The position numbers were made by a program, and so were the translations under genes. The notes under the pieces were generated by a model. The model was given only the letters and a program-made list of their open reading frames with translations. It was not told the origin of the DNA and searched no databases. Source: Phocoena phocoena (taxonomy: Eukaryota; Chordata; Mammalia; Artiodactyla; Phocoenidae). Taken from it: 64,000 nt of DNA. Shown here one piece after another: positions 39,481 through 51,605 of the stretch (positions are counted from its first letter, which is position 1; the number at the start of each line of letters is the position of its first letter). Where the stretch lies: assembly GCF_963924675.1 (NCBI RefSeq), contig NC_089219.1:149440288-149504287 (forward strand), given 5' to 3'.

Positions 39481-39890
39481 CATCTTGAAGGCTTCCCCCG
39501 AAGCCCGCTTCTTCTCTGGCTCCCTGGGGGCGTGGAGCTGTCAGATCAGCCTCTTTTTTAGTGACATGTTTGCAAGGTCAGATGGAGGAAGAGAATCCTG
39601 CCCCTTGCCCCCAGCCCTGTGTCATGGGAAAAAAAATACTTGGAAGGCTAGACCAGCTGGGCCGAACTAATCTAATCCTGCTGGACACCGGCATCCAGCT
39701 GCATTAGTCACCAGTGAGAGCTTTCCGAGTCCCATATCACCAAACAATAGGTACTGACCCCTCCTCAGGGCTGGGCTGGGGGAAGTGGTGGTTCGGCTCT
39801 TATGGCTTTGCAGAATTAACTAAAACGGGGCCAGTCTCTGCCCTTTGCATGTTCCCAAGCCAACCATGATATCCTAGGGCTACACAACTC
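39481..39890. other. Intron 3, unique sequence
   Basis: I see nothing that can be named here. Confidence 0.3.
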
Positions 39891-40070
39891 CACCTTCAAT
39901 GAACTGTGTGATCTTGGGCAGACCTTAGTGTCATCAACTGGTCCACTGATGCTACCTTGCAAGATTGCTATGCATGTCAGACTTGGGGGATATGAAGAAC
40001 CTAATATAGGGCCCAGTGTGTAGCAGATGCTTAATAAATGGTAGCTATTCCTGCTCTTACCATAATTGCT
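39891..40070 (+). mobile_element. MIR SINE
   Basis: The sequence 'gaactgtgtgatcttgggca' and the tail block agcagatgcttaataaatgg identify a sense MIR with a degraded middle. Confidence 0.75.
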
Positions 40071-40879
40071 GTAAGTGCGACTCTACTAGTGTTACTGCTA
40101 CCACTCCTACACCATTACCATCCTTTTCTAAGGACCCAGATTCCCTTGGTTTCCGTTAGCTCACTAATCCCATAGCATTTAGGATAAACAGGAAGGATTG
40201 AGATATTTCTCTGCTCCGTGACAGATGGTGATACTGAAATTCACAGAGATTATGGATTATTATGGATTGCTTAGGGTCACAGGGTAAATCAAGGGAAGAC
40301 TGGAATCAGAGCTACAAATATTTCAGGTGGAGATGGTACAGCACACACCTCAGTCACCTGTACAGTCCAACAATGATGAAGCTGAAAGCTTGCAGCTACT
40401 TGAACTTCTCTTTCCTTCCTGTTGTCATGTGTCCTTCTGTCCGGAGAAGCAGGAGATATATGGAGATGCAAGGTGCTGAAGGTCACCCTGAGGTTCTGTC
40501 CTTTAAGTTTCTTCCTGGGTTTCTGTTCCTCTCCTGGCCTCAGCCTCCAGAAAGGTTTCTAGGCTTCAAGATGGGGCACAAGTTTAGGAGCTGGTGCCTC
40601 TGGGATTGTCCCAATCGGCCATCATTCTCCAAAACCTCACTGGATTTCAAAGGCTACTGACACCAGCTGGGCGTCCCCACCTAACCTGGAAGGGACAATA
40701 GTATTAACAGCCTTTAGTAGCAAATCAGGAACTCTCACACTTCTGTGTTCAGGGGTGGATGAGAATGCAGCCAAGGAAGGAGAAGAGGCCATGGAGTCTG
40801 GACCCTGCAAAGGGGTCAGCCCCACCCCCCAGGGGGAAGGTGGACTCCGTCACACAAGGTCAGGAATGTTCCCCTGATT
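40071..40879. other. Intron 3, unique sequence with a faint MIR trace
   Basis: Bases 40200-40320 (gacagatggtgatactgaaa, then ttagggtcacagggtaaatc) look like a worn reversed MIR. The rest is unrecognised. Confidence 0.3.
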
Positions 40880-41060
40880 TTATAACTGGAAAGGCCCTCA
40901 GAAAACTAGTCCAACCAACAGACTTTGGGCAGGTGAGATGTTTATTGTTCTATTTTGTGGATGAGACAGCTGAGGCCTAGAAAGGTTAAGGGATCTGCAC
41001 AAAATCACCCAGGTCCTTAGCAACAGAAGCAAGATAAAATCCAGGTTTTTAGACTTTACT
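40880..41060 (-). mobile_element. MIR-like ancient repeat fragment
   Basis: The sequence 'tgtggatgagacagctgagg' and the following gaaaggttaagggatctgca block match the reversed core of the class. Confidence 0.6.
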
Positions 41061-41479
41061 TTTGGGGCCCTTCTCTCTGTATCATATGGAAGAATGTTCC
41101 CTGTGCACAAAACCTCAGGCTGACCTCTGCCTTTCCCTAGCATGCAAGCATTCCCTAAGCAGAACCTAAAATTGGTCTGGGGATCATTCTCTACAGGGAA
41201 AGAGTCTAGCTGAACTTCCTATCCCAGGCCTGGCCATACAGCCTTGCTCTGGGGTGCCCAGCATCACTGAGCCCTCACTGTATGTGACTTGAGGATCTAT
41301 CTAGAGCCTGGCCAGCAAGGAGGCCTGCTTACCCACAAAATGCTTGCCTTGGGGATAAGAAGTTCTGACAAGTCAGAAGAACACTGAATTGGGAACCTCA
41401 GGTTTTACATATGAGTCCTTTTTCTAGGCATGCTGCTTTATTTATTTATTTATTTTGCAGGGAGTAGGCCTATTATAAC
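41061..41479. other. Intron 3, unique sequence
   Basis: A short TTTA repeat lies at about 41437-41455. Nothing else was recognised. Confidence 0.3.
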
Positions 41480-41700
41480 TTAGACACTCACTATGTGCTA
41501 AGCCCTGAGCTACGTATTTTTTTAGTTAAACCTCACAATACCCTTGTAAGGTAAGGATTAATATTACATCCATTTTCCATATGAGCAGACTGAAGCCCAA
41601 CGAAGTTAGGTAACTTGCCGAGTCACATTGCTTCTAATTGGACAGCTGGGATTGGGATCTAGATCCCTCTGACTCCAGACCTGGGCTTTGTGAACCACTA
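41480..41700 (-). mobile_element. MIR SINE
   Basis: The reversed MIR order is clear: gacactcactatgtgctaag, aacctcacaatacccttgta, taggtaacttgccgagtcac and ctctgactccagacctgggc. Confidence 0.88.
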
Positions 41701-42229
41701 ACTTTGAGCACTCTATCTCCCTTCTCTAAGATTCTGTTGGTCCCTCTGTAACCCACCACCTGCCCTACAGAGAGCTGCAAGAAGATGCAGGAGAGAAGAG
41801 TGGAAGGACTGACTTTGCACTCTTTCCAGCCAAGATCCCCTGGAAAACCAGGACGTGGCAGCTGTCACCTCGGCACACGCTGCTTTGTGTCACTCCCCTC
41901 AGGCCTCCTCCTCCCCTTCCCACCCATCTCAGCCCAGGCCACAATGGATGGAGTGGCAGCCTTTGTGCCACACACAGTCCCCAGCTGACTCCCCTTTCTC
42001 CAGGCATCATTGTTTGCTGTGAGCTTTCTGAAGGGGAGACAAAGGAGTGTTACTGACAAGGCCAAGAGCTGCCGTGTAAAGCGTGGGGCCTGGGCCCATC
42101 ACCCGTGCATCCCTTGGAGGCCCCGGGCTTTCCTTCAAAGACGCTGTCTGGGATCTTTTGTGTGCCAGTCATACCCATTCAGAGCTGGCCGGGCAAAGGT
42201 TTCGGGTGGGGGAGGAGGACACTGAGAAA
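41701..42229. other. Intron 3, unique sequence
   Basis: I see nothing that can be named here. Confidence 0.3.
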
Positions 42230-42600
42230 TGGACTCATTTCGATCTGGCAAAATTGGAAGAGACATTTAATGTAATAGTTAACAGCAAACCACTGCCGGG
42301 GGGATGGGCCCGAATGCTTGTTCTCTGTTTATGGAGCTTATGCAATTCCATCAATATTGATGCCTGATGCCTTTGATTCTGACACTAATCATTGCTATGA
42401 ATTAAATTTGCAGCCATATAATTAGGATCGCTATTAATAGGGCCCTTAGCTAAGCACTCCGACGCGGCATATCTTTTTCTCCATAGAAAATGGCATCCTT
42501 GGAACTCTGCTAATGGGGCGCACCTGGGATTTGCCAAGAATGATGTGAAAATTATACATTCTATATTTGTATTGGGCCTTTACTAAAATATCAGCAAGCA
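42230..42600. promoter_or_regulatory. Candidate intronic enhancer / conserved non-coding element
   Basis: This is a repeat-free AT-rich block with a perfect 14-bp palindrome CATCAATATTGATG (42349-42362) that contains two inverted ATCAAT half sites of ONECUT/CUX type. A TTATGCAAT word (42339-42347) lies just upstream. CTTTGATT (about 42371) and a cluster of TAAT words (CTAATCATT, GAATTAAAT, ATATAATTAGG, ATTAATAG) lie downstream. These features resemble developmental enhancers. No conservation data were available. Confidence 0.4.
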
Positions 42601-43394
42601 AAGGTGAGGCTGGAGGGAAGGTTCCCCCTTGCCCAGAGCTGTGGGCAGCAATTAGGTATCTCTCCCTCTCTTTGAGATCTTTAGGAAAGGATATTCCAGA
42701 GCCAGTTTGCTAGCTTACGGTCTAGGGTCCGACAGCTCAGAGTCAGGAAGGTCTTCTTTAAGTCTAACCTTAACCTTAGGCTAAAAGACTAGGTACTCTG
42801 GTGATTTCTTTCTCAGACTTTCAGGTGGCTATGAGCCAACTGAGGGAAGAGGAACGTCTTGGTGTGCCCCAAGCTCGACTGGAAGGGGCTGAGACAAACC
42901 CCTATGGATAGGCCCAATTGGCCTCATTTTTAGGTAGATGATTGGGCAAGACCCCCACTCACAACTGATTCCAAGGGTTGCCATCCAGAGAGCGCCGGTT
43001 AACCTCACACATAAAAGGGCCCACTGCTACACCTGGTGGGAAAGGATGAGCTCTCTCTCACGATGAGGTGCGTTCCCAGGTAGATCTGCAGCATATTTAT
43101 TTACTGGGGAGCCCAGTCATTTATTATCATCAGGCACCCAGGTCAGCGCTGGAGACTCAATGCCCCACTCACCCTGAGTAATCACACGTCATCATGCACA
43201 TAAGGGTCCTCTAATCCTTTTCTAACAGTAGCACACGTGACACCCCCCCTTATCACTGCGAGTAATATGCACCACTTGGCATAAGAGATGCACTTGTCCC
43301 TGCTCTTTTGACTGTCAGACTGAAAATAATCTTTCCTCCAAATCAACATTTACTGATTTTTCTTTTCCTTTCGTATTTTTATGTCATTGTGAGA
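42601..43394. other. Intron 3, unique sequence
   Basis: The segment 43080-43340 is repeat-free and moderately AT-rich and might be conserved. Nothing can be named with confidence. Confidence 0.3.
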
Positions 43395-43565
43395 AGACAG
43401 CGGTTTGAGTTCAAGTCCTAACCCTACTATGTATTAAGTTTGTGATCTTAGCTAAGTTATGTAACCTCTTGGAAACTCAGATTTGAGGGTTCTCACCTTT
43501 AAAACAGGAATAATAATATCTACTTCATAAGGGTAATAATGAGGTTAAAGAAGTATCTCAGTTGC
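43395..43565 (+). mobile_element. MIR SINE
   Basis: The order 'ggtttgagttcaagtcctaa', tcttagctaagttatgtaac and then tttaaaacaggaataataat is sense MIR. Confidence 0.85.
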
Positions 43566-45589
43566 TTATCGTGGGCCTTCCACACCTAATAAGATTCCTC
43601 ACTCCCCTTCCTCTTTCTCCTCTCACATATACCCAGATGCAGAGGACAAAAGCCTCTAGCTCTCGGTACCCACGGCATTCGGAAGACTGCCACTTTAGTT
43701 CCCACCTCTTCTCGGGGACACCACATGGAAAATTAACTCTTCCAAACAAATGGCGAGCTGCAACATGAATTCCAAACGCCTTCGGTCTTTTTCTCACACA
43801 CACTGAAAGGCTGAGCCGGGGCTTCTCACCCCACCATAGGCACCACAATTTCTGTTGTTTCTCTTTATTCTCAAGTAGCCTAGGGTTCTAGGTGGACTGA
43901 ATCCGTCCTTGAGTTCAGGGCCCAGAGCTCGAGCACAACTCCTAGGCGCTGAGTGCTTCAAGGTACGAAGAAAGGGGCAAGGGCACCGTAGCCTCACCTG
44001 GAATGGAGGCCCTTTTCATACAGGATTCTTACTCGCTTCTGCCCTCCGCCCATACCTCCACTGTACATTTACCCTTTCTATGTATGGGCATACTTCAAGA
44101 CAAATGTGTGGATAGATAGCAGTGGGCCAATGGCCAACATTAGCCAGAGAATGTAGAAGACCCTCGAAGACAGTGTGCTTGGTTCAGTCCAAATTCAGAA
44201 GTACCTGAATTTGCCACTAGTTAACAAACAGCTCTTTTAACCTTTATGCCTGAAGTTAAGAGGGGATGGAGATTCGTGTTGGGTTATTGCTGGGGTTGCT
44301 GTTCTTTTGGTTCCCACGAAGCAGAGGACATAAATCAGTCCCTTTAATTTTCAAAATTTGCCTGATGTTGGGCAGGTACCTAGTTACTCATACATGCATT
44401 CAAGCATACATCCAGCACGGTGACACTCACCCCATTCTGATCTCTTGTCACTTGCAAGATCTTGGATGACGCCAACAAACCCCCCAAGTGGACTGACCCT
44501 GTGAGTCAATGTGATGCACCCACAAATGCTTCTGCACCTCCAGTCTTTCCAAGAGTCTAACTGCTCTGGAAACCATAAAACACTGAGTAGCTTCAGTCTC
44601 AAACAGATTGGTGGTCTTGCCAGAGGAATGGCCACAGTCAGAGAAATAGAGGAAAAAATATGCCCAGCCTCTCCCCATCAAATCAAAGAAATAAAAAATC
44701 TGTCTCCTTGGTGCCTCCCCAGTATTTATGTCTGAACCCAGCAGGCACCCCTGGGCTGCAGCCAGTCTGTGTATTAGCATTAGTCCATTACGCTTTTTAT
44801 GATGCATGTCACCCCCACCCCACCTCCTCCCCCGCATGCCACATTTTATGACTATCCTTTTCATTTCTGGAAAGAGTTTCAAAGAATAGCAGGTGCCTGC
44901 ATTTCCCCACTCTTTGGGGACCTATTTGTAGGCAGCCTGTCCCAGGCCATAAACAACGGGAGATAAACCACAGCCACTGGCGGTAAATGTATCCAAGGCC
45001 AAGGAGGCAAAAAAGTAGGGGGGCTTGGGTAAGCTTGGTGGCGTCTGTACAAGCTCAGTGGCCAGTGGGTCTGGGGTAGATGCTACCCACAGAAGGAGAA
45101 TCAAGGGGTTGGTACAGAAGTGGATGCCACCCTCCCAGATTTCTACAAGAGCTAGAGGGAAATCCTACCACTCTCCCTCATTCCCACTGAAGCCACTTGT
45201 CCCTGAACTTTGATCAGAACCAGTAAACTTTCCAATAAGAAGAGGATGGTTCCCTTTGGCATCGTTTTCTGCTGCTAGCTCATGTTGCTACATAGGTTAC
45301 TCTGTGCCACTCATGTCCCATTGATGCTTCTAGATCTTGGAGCCACTGTCTCTGCCTTCTCCCACCCTCTCTCCCTGTGACGCCCACCCCAACCTCTTCC
45401 TTCTTCCCTCTCCAATCCTCTTCCCCTCCCTCATGTCCAAGACCAAGTCTTACCAATCAATCACCACTAACTTCTGCCTCATTAGGTCTTCAGCCAGGAG
45501 TCTGGTGGTCATGGCGCTGATATTTATTTGTTTCAGCTTTGAGCTGCATCCACAAGCAAGTCACTTGTGACTCTGCAGGAGCCAGCACC
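43566..45589. other. Intron 3, unique sequence
   Basis: No named repeat was recognised. The part 44740-44900 (around gtgtattagcattagtccat) is AT-rich and repeat-free and could be regulatory. The evidence is too weak for a separate call. Confidence 0.3.
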
Positions 45590-46095
45590 TGGAGCCAGCT
45601 TTGCTCCATAAAAGGCACCTCTGGGAGAAGAAAACCAAATTCTGAATGAATAATTAGTCTAGTGGAGATTTCAGATTCTTTCTGCACACACAAACAGGAA
45701 CCACAAGCGAAGAATAGAGCAGAGATAGAAGGAGGTGGGTGGTGGGGAAGGACAGCCAGCAAAGCCCTGAATAATTAGTGTGTTGAAGAGTTTTCTTTCT
45801 CATCAACCCCATCTTAGTGGCAGGACACGGACAGAGGGTGGAGGTGATGTTCTTTTTCTCTTCCTTCTTTGGTTTTGGACCCCACGTCAAATGGAAGCAA
45901 GAAGATGAAAGTGACGTGCATTTAAAATGTCCGTACACATCAGGCTGCCGGAGATAGTAGCTATTATACTGCGTGTCTGTATTTTTGCAGTAAGCTGCTA
46001 AATTATTTATTGGGCACTGGGCTTTAATCTCATAAACCTGCCTGTGGGCCCCAGGCACCGGCAGCCTGAGCGCCACATAAAACACGTACATCGGG
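45590..46095. promoter_or_regulatory. Candidate conserved non-coding element with repeated homeodomain word
   Basis: This is a repeat-free block in which the 12-mer TGAATAATTAGT occurs twice, at 45647-45658 and 45768-45779. Both copies contain the homeodomain core TAATTAG. A CRE-like GTGACGTG lies near 45911, and AT-rich words (AAATTATTTATT) lie near 46000. This is a motif-level inference only. Confidence 0.33.
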
Positions 46096-46565
46096 GCCAG
46101 CTACAAGGAACACTCCAGTGACTCTGGGTAGTGACTGTTCATTTTCACTCAGTCTTTTCCCCCAGACCAGCTCATTAACAGCAGGCAGACCCAATGAAGA
46201 ACCTTCTCATTTTTCCCTCACTGTGAACTTGGAAGTGGATTTGCATCTCGTAGTAGACTAGAGCCGCAACCAGAGCCCAGAGGACCAGGGGAGCTGTAGC
46301 AAGGGGCTGTTCTAGAGTCTCTTTCCTGGGCTGAGGGATGGGAGCCTTGAAAGAGGGAGCAGATGACTCCAGGACCCCTGGATGTTGCTGGGGTTGTCCG
46401 GAGCTAAGTGCCCTAAGCTGTGAGCTCCCCCTGCTACCCCAGGACTTATCGAGAGATGACCCTGGACAAATCTCCCTGGTTCCCAGTCCGGAAGAAGACA
46501 ACTCTCTTGGTATAAATCTCCCAGTCATTCTCTGAATGCCAAGATACTAAGAACCCCCTTAAACT
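46096..46565. other. Intron 3, unique sequence
   Basis: I see nothing that can be named here. Confidence 0.3.
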
Positions 46566-46750
46566 TACTTAATGGTTTGAGGTATGTAAAGAGCTTTCAT
46601 GTATATAGCGCTCATTTTGAGCTCATCTAGTCATCTTAACAACCCCATGGGCTGTGGTCTTATGGCTGAGGAAACTGGCCCAGAGGAGTCAAGAGATTCG
46701 CCCAGCATCACCCAGCAATGACACTATGGTTGGACCCTGGATGCCCATCC
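46566..46750 (-). mobile_element. MIR SINE
   Basis: The order 'catcttaacaaccccatggg', ggctgaggaaactggcccag and then atcacccagcaatgacacta is reversed MIR. Confidence 0.8.
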
Positions 46751-47430
46751 CTTGCCCATTCTAGATATAGGAGCTCACAGGCTTTAAGCTAGTGTGGAAA
46801 CTGAGGCAACAGTCATCTCTGACACCCAAGCCGCCTAGGGCTGGCCATGTGGGAGCAATGTTAACAGCCGTGCCCTTGTCATAGGAATTTGAGTACGAGA
46901 AGGTTGTGCTTTCCAAATCCTGGGCCTCTCCTCTCCTTGAGCAAACGAAGCAATGGCAGGACTTGTCTGGGTTTCATCATTCCCTGTGCTGGAGCTGCCA
47001 ACCTCTTATAACTCTCCCCCGCAAAGCCAGAGGGGCAGGGAGACCCAGTAGGAGGATATGGTAGAAGCTGAATGCACAGGACTTTTAACCAGTGTTCCTG
47101 GATTCAGGGGGGCTCATGATCTACCCCCAAAAATGTTATGCAAACATTTGTATGTCTATAATTTTTGTGTAGAGGGCCCATTGCTTTCATCAGATTCTCA
47201 AAGCAGTCTTTGACCCTAAAATGTTGAGTCTGTCTAATGGTTTTTAGACAGTGTGCCTTTGAGCTCTAAGGTGAGCACTCTAATCCCCCAGTTCCATCCT
47301 CCTTCAATCAAAGCATCTTGCTCTCATCTATTTTATATGTATCAGATTTAAAGGACAGAAGATGAAATGTTGGGCCTACCTGACCATCGAGTGGTGTAAC
47401 AGGCGTGCATACACCATACTCACTACCTAC
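46751..47430. other. Intron 3, unique sequence
   Basis: I see nothing that can be named here. Confidence 0.3.
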
Positions 47431-47431
47431 C

Positions 47432-47494
47432 ATGCACACACATGTACGTACACATGCACAGATACACATATGCATGCACGTACACAAGTACAGG

Positions 47495-47548
<54 letters not shown>
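47432..47548. repeat. (CA)n microsatellite with degenerate 5' part
   Basis: Pure CA runs from about 47502 to 47548 (around 23 units). It is preceded by about 70 bases of interrupted ca/gta/tg units. Confidence 0.95.
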
Positions 47549-47552
<4 letters not shown>

Positions 47553-48065
47553 CCCACTCCCAAGCTTGGCGTAAGTGGCAGCAGAACAAGGTGAGACAGA
47601 AAGAGCCCAGATCAAGACCAAGAGGTGAGTGAGGGCTGAAGCATGGAGACTAGATCAGGCCTAAGGGAGGAGTGGATCATTGAGGACCTCACAGGCAGGA
47701 GACAGAGTATCAGTCCCGGTCTTGGTTGTAAAGCCAAATCAGACAGCACAGGCTAGGACAGGAGGCCAAATGGGTGGCTCTGAGTGAGTGTCCAGAGACC
47801 CAGCCCAGGCCAGAGGCAGGAGTCCTGATAGCTGAATTCACGGCTCTAACCCAGCCATGAGGTCAGGGGCGGGGATGCACACACGGGGGCTAAGACTTGC
47901 TTTTAGAACGTTGTTGCATCTCCATGGCCTTCTCACCTCGGGACTTCGCGCGTGTTGTCCTACCCACCTAACGCCTTCTCATCTTCAGGGTACTATGGCA
48001 TCACCTCCTCCAGGAAGGCCCCCCTTTGTGTGCTTCGTAGCACCCCATCACATGGCTATCAGAGC
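47549..48065. other. Intron 3, unique sequence with a possible L2 trace
   Basis: Bases 47630-47720 faintly resemble reversed L2 (gagtggatcattgaggacct). Nothing else was recognised. Confidence 0.3.
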
Positions 48066-48350
48066 AGGGAGCATAGCGGTTAAGAAGAGTCCAGTCCCAA
48101 GGTGTCCTGGATTCCACTCCTGACTCTGCCCCTTAGTACCTGGGTGGCATAGTAAGAATCACCTCACCTCTCTGTGCCTGTCTTCTCATGTGCAAACTAG
48201 AAATAATAATAGTTTCTGCCTCACAGGCTTGTTGTGGAGCTACATGTAAATGAGCCAATACAGGTAAAGCACAGAGAGCAGTGTCCAAAAGAGGATAAGT
48301 GTCCAAAATAGGATAAGGGCTCAGTAAATTTTACCTATTATCATTGTATG
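48066..48350 (+). mobile_element. MIR SINE
   Basis: This is a nearly full-length sense MIR: gggagcatagcggttaagaa, ggattccactcctgactctg, cctcacctctctgtgcctgt and tcacaggcttgttgtggagc. The tail contains a short local duplication (aggataagtgtccaaa / aggataaggg). Confidence 0.9.
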
Positions 48351-48477
48351 TATTGTCATCACCCTTTTTCTTTTCTCTGCCCTCAGTACACTCAGCAGTT
48401 TTGGAATAGGGGCTGCATTTATCATCTCTTTGTCTGTAGGACCAACTAATGTAGCAGAGATTCAATACATGTTTAAA

Positions 48478-48525
48478 AAGAAAGAAAGGAGAGGGGGAAA
48501 GTGGGGAGGGGGGAGGAGGGAAAAA
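48478..48525. repeat. Purine-rich tract with G-quadruplex potential
   Basis: A/G-only sequence contains at least four runs of three or more guanines on the + strand (ggggg, gggg, gggggg, ggg). Confidence 0.75.
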
Positions 48526-49135
48526 CTCCTAGGACAGGAGTCATCCTTCTGCCCCAGTAGTAAGACATCTTCTTGATGGGAGTCAAAAGGGGCCTGCATG
48601 TGTGTCCTCCAGGTAAGGTAGGACTTCAGAAGTTCCTAGCAATGTCTCCGGCTGGCCATGGGCGAAGGATGAGATTCTTCGGGGAGTGTACAAGCTTCAA
48701 GCAATCACATCTCACACACAGAAATTCAAGCCATCAGTTGCTGCAGACAGATCCCTTTGGGACTGCCCTTTCTCAGAGGGGAAAATTCCTTCAGCCTCAC
48801 TTAGCACACAGCCTCACCCACCTGTCAGTGCTCCATCTGCAAATCCCAGTAGGTACTAGTTCGATGCCAAAAGAGAGCTGGCAGAGGAGACACCAAGGTG
48901 GTCCGTGTGGTGCCCTGCCCATCCCCCTCTGTGATTCCATCAACCTTTTGGAGTCCAGAACTTAGTAGACTGTACACCTCCTGCCACCAAGGGTTTGAAG
49001 ATGCAGAACCGCACCCATGATTACTTAGCGTGTTCATTCATACCTTCGCTCATTCAAAATAACGAATATTACTATCAGTGCCTACTATGTGCTTTCAAAT
49101 ATATTACTTGTTGCTAATATCATCATTGATTACAT
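48526..49135. other. Intron 3, unique sequence
   Basis: I see nothing that can be named here. Confidence 0.3.
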
Positions 49136-49137
49136 TA

Positions 49138-49352
49138 AGCCAGTATCTCTCAGCTGGGGTGATTCTACGGACATTTGGTGAAATCTGGAGACATTTTTGA
49201 TTGTTATGTCTGGGGGCAGGAGGTGCTACTGGCATCTGGTGGATAAAGGCCAGGGATGCTGATAAACGTCCTATAATGCACAGAACAGCCCCCACAAGAA
49301 AGAATGATCCTGCCCCTATTGTCGTAGTGCTGAGGTTGAGAAACTGACAAAG
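49138..49352 (+). mobile_element. MER20 (non-autonomous hAT DNA transposon)
   Basis: The order 'tctcagctggggtgattcta', aatctggagacatttttgat, aggaggtgctactggcatct and agaacagcccccacaagaaa is characteristic of MER20. It ends in gctgaggttgagaaactg. This is an ancient eutherian element. Confidence 0.92.
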
Positions 49353-49354
49353 CA

Positions 49355-49510
49355 ACAGACATTTATTGGTCATCACGTCATGTATTGTGCCAGCCACCGT
49401 GCTAAGCGCTTTGCTTTATTTAATCCTCCCAACAGCCCTGCAGCACAGGGACTAGAACTACGTATCTTTCCAGATGAGAAAACCAAGGCTCAGGGAGGTG
49501 AAATTATTTC
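49355..49510 (-). mobile_element. MIR SINE
   Basis: The order 'cagacatttattggtcatca', tgctaagcgctttgctttat and then gatgagaaaaccaaggctca is reversed MIR. It abuts the MER20. Confidence 0.85.
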
Positions 49511-50100
49511 CCCATTCATTCATGTCATATGTATTTATCGGACAACTCAGTAGGTGGTGGATTTGGAGAGCAAACCCACCCGAAGTCTGCTCGTCCACTA
49601 AACCCTGTTAGCTCTCTGCTCCAGAGCAAGAAAGAGAAACAGGAAATAAGTAAGTGCGGGAGAAGTGTAAGTTTGGGGAGGAAAGCAGAGTTGATAAATG
49701 CCACTGGGTATGACAAAGATACTGCTTTTCCTTACCTGCCTTCTCCTGCCTTTCATTCCCCACACCTACTCACGTGCTCCCAGACACACACATAAGCAAT
49801 TGAACAAAATCCTTGAGGCCCCAGTTTGCCTTCAAGTTTATTTTGGTGTGGGCAGTGATTTTAGCTTGAGATTACACCCTCCTTCCTCTCCCCTCAAAAT
49901 GTGTCTCATCTTATAAACACAGCCAGTTCTTTGGCTGGGAGAAGGGTGGAAATATTTCTCCCGCTCCTGAAGTGTCTTGATAAAGATCTGCTCTCTGCCA
50001 GCCTCCAGCTTCTCCTTTTGCTGATTTAGGGCATGCTGTAGGAGGTGTGGTATTTTATCTGTAGCTCCTGACTGGTGGGCTGTTTGGATGGGGCCAGCAT
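49511..50100. other. Intron 3, unique sequence
   Basis: I see nothing that can be named here. Confidence 0.3.
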
Positions 50101-50320
50101 GTGTCGTGGGAAGAATGTGGACTTTGGAATCAGACCATCTTGGTTCAAATCTTTGCCACCTACTAGGTAGGCGATATTGGGAAAAGTATCCTTACTGAGC
50201 TCTGGTTTCTTCATCTGCGAAATGAGAATGATGATACCTACCTTGAAGGGTGCTTTCAAAATTAAATGAGGTCAGGGATGTTCAGCTTTTCGCCCGGTGC
50301 TTGGCAAAGAGTGAGCCCTC
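50101..50320 (+). mobile_element. MIR SINE
   Basis: The order 'gtggactttggaatcagacc', ggtttcttcatctgcgaaat and then tgatgatacctaccttgaag is sense MIR. Confidence 0.9.
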
Positions 50321-51029
50321 GGGAAATGCAAGCCAGTATTCGCATCTTCCACCTCAGCCCCAGGTTGGCTTTTCCCAGGGGCTCAGACAGATGGCGAGGT
50401 GTAGTCACTGCACCCTCCCACCCTCCTGGTGGACCTCTCTACCTGCTCTGGGTCTTCTCTGGGGCCCACGTGTATAGGTCAGCCCAGGCCCCCAAATCGA
50501 CCACAAGACCGCCCTGCCCCCGCGGTGAGTCCGGCTACTGAGACCACACCCACCACTACCTCTCCAGCACATCATGTGAGTGAGAGTCATCCGTGATTCC
50601 TATTCACCCCTCAACTCAACAGAGGCCCAAAGAATGGCACGGAAGAGTAAGCAGTGGTGCCAGTGGACCCTATTTAAAGATGTATGCTGACGTAATTTCA
50701 GACCCCGAGGCTAGGAGGGATCCTCAAGACGCCTTGTCCTAAATGACGGTCCTCACCACCATCCTTTGGCCCTTCTCCTCCAGCTTCTCACAATGGAGGA
50801 TGTACTAGAATGGGCAGCTACAGACAGGAAACCCATTCATTGAGCACCTACCATGCACTAGACCGTTTGCCACCTGAACGTAGCCCACCCTCCCCTCCTG
50901 GGCGCACTATACCCAGTCCCGCTGGAGCAGGAGTGCGTGAGCACTGCTCTAAAGACCCTCAGAAGATGACCTTCCTTATCTCTCTGCTGTCTTATCTTTG
51001 GGGACCTCCTGAACCTCAGGGTCAGGAAG
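50321..51029. other. Intron 3, unique sequence
   Basis: A faint trace near 50700-50745 resembles the ancient class seen at 29170 and 33651. Nothing else was recognised. Confidence 0.3.
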
Positions 51030-51205
51030 ACCCAACGTTAGGAATTACAGTATGCGGTGTACTTTCTCATTTCCCATCTCATTTAGTTCTGCTAGCACCT
51101 CGAGGGGTGGATATTCTTATCTCCTTTTGGAAGATGGGGTAAACAGGTCCCGATAGATTATTCAGTTAGTGAGCCCTGGAGCCTTGACCTAAGTCCTACT
51201 TTTGT
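51030..51205 (-). mobile_element. MIR SINE fragment
   Basis: The order 'cccatctcatttagttctgc', gaggggtggatattcttatc and then agttagtgagccctggagcc fits reversed MIR. Confidence 0.7.
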
Positions 51206-51429
51206 GGTTCGAAGCTCACAACCCCCGAGATGCCTCAGTTCCCTTGCTGGATTCTTCCTTATATCTTACCTAAAGTAACCATTCCTCAGGTACCTACAGT
51301 CTATGTGAAGGTGTGGGATGTGTTTGCCAGCTTCTCACTTCCCCAGAAGACAGGATACTGCGCCCCCTCTCCCAGAGGTCCTGGCAGTGCCGCTCAGGCA
51401 TGGGGTGGTGTGGAGCTAGAGAAAAGGAG

Positions 51430-51605
51430 CCCAGACATCAAGTAGCCTGGGCTCCAGCCCTGGCTCTATAGCCATTGCCCTTGGGGAAGTTACCCTGTTC
51501 CCTTATATCTAAAATGGAGACATTGATGATTCTGGTTCCTAGCTCGAAGGACTAAGGAGGAGATTTAGTGAAATAATATGTGTGAAAGCATTTGGAAAGC
51601 AAATG
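51430..51605 (+). mobile_element. MIR SINE
   Basis: The order 'gggctccagccctggctcta', cccttggggaagttaccctg and then atctaaaatggagacattga is sense MIR. Confidence 0.8.
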
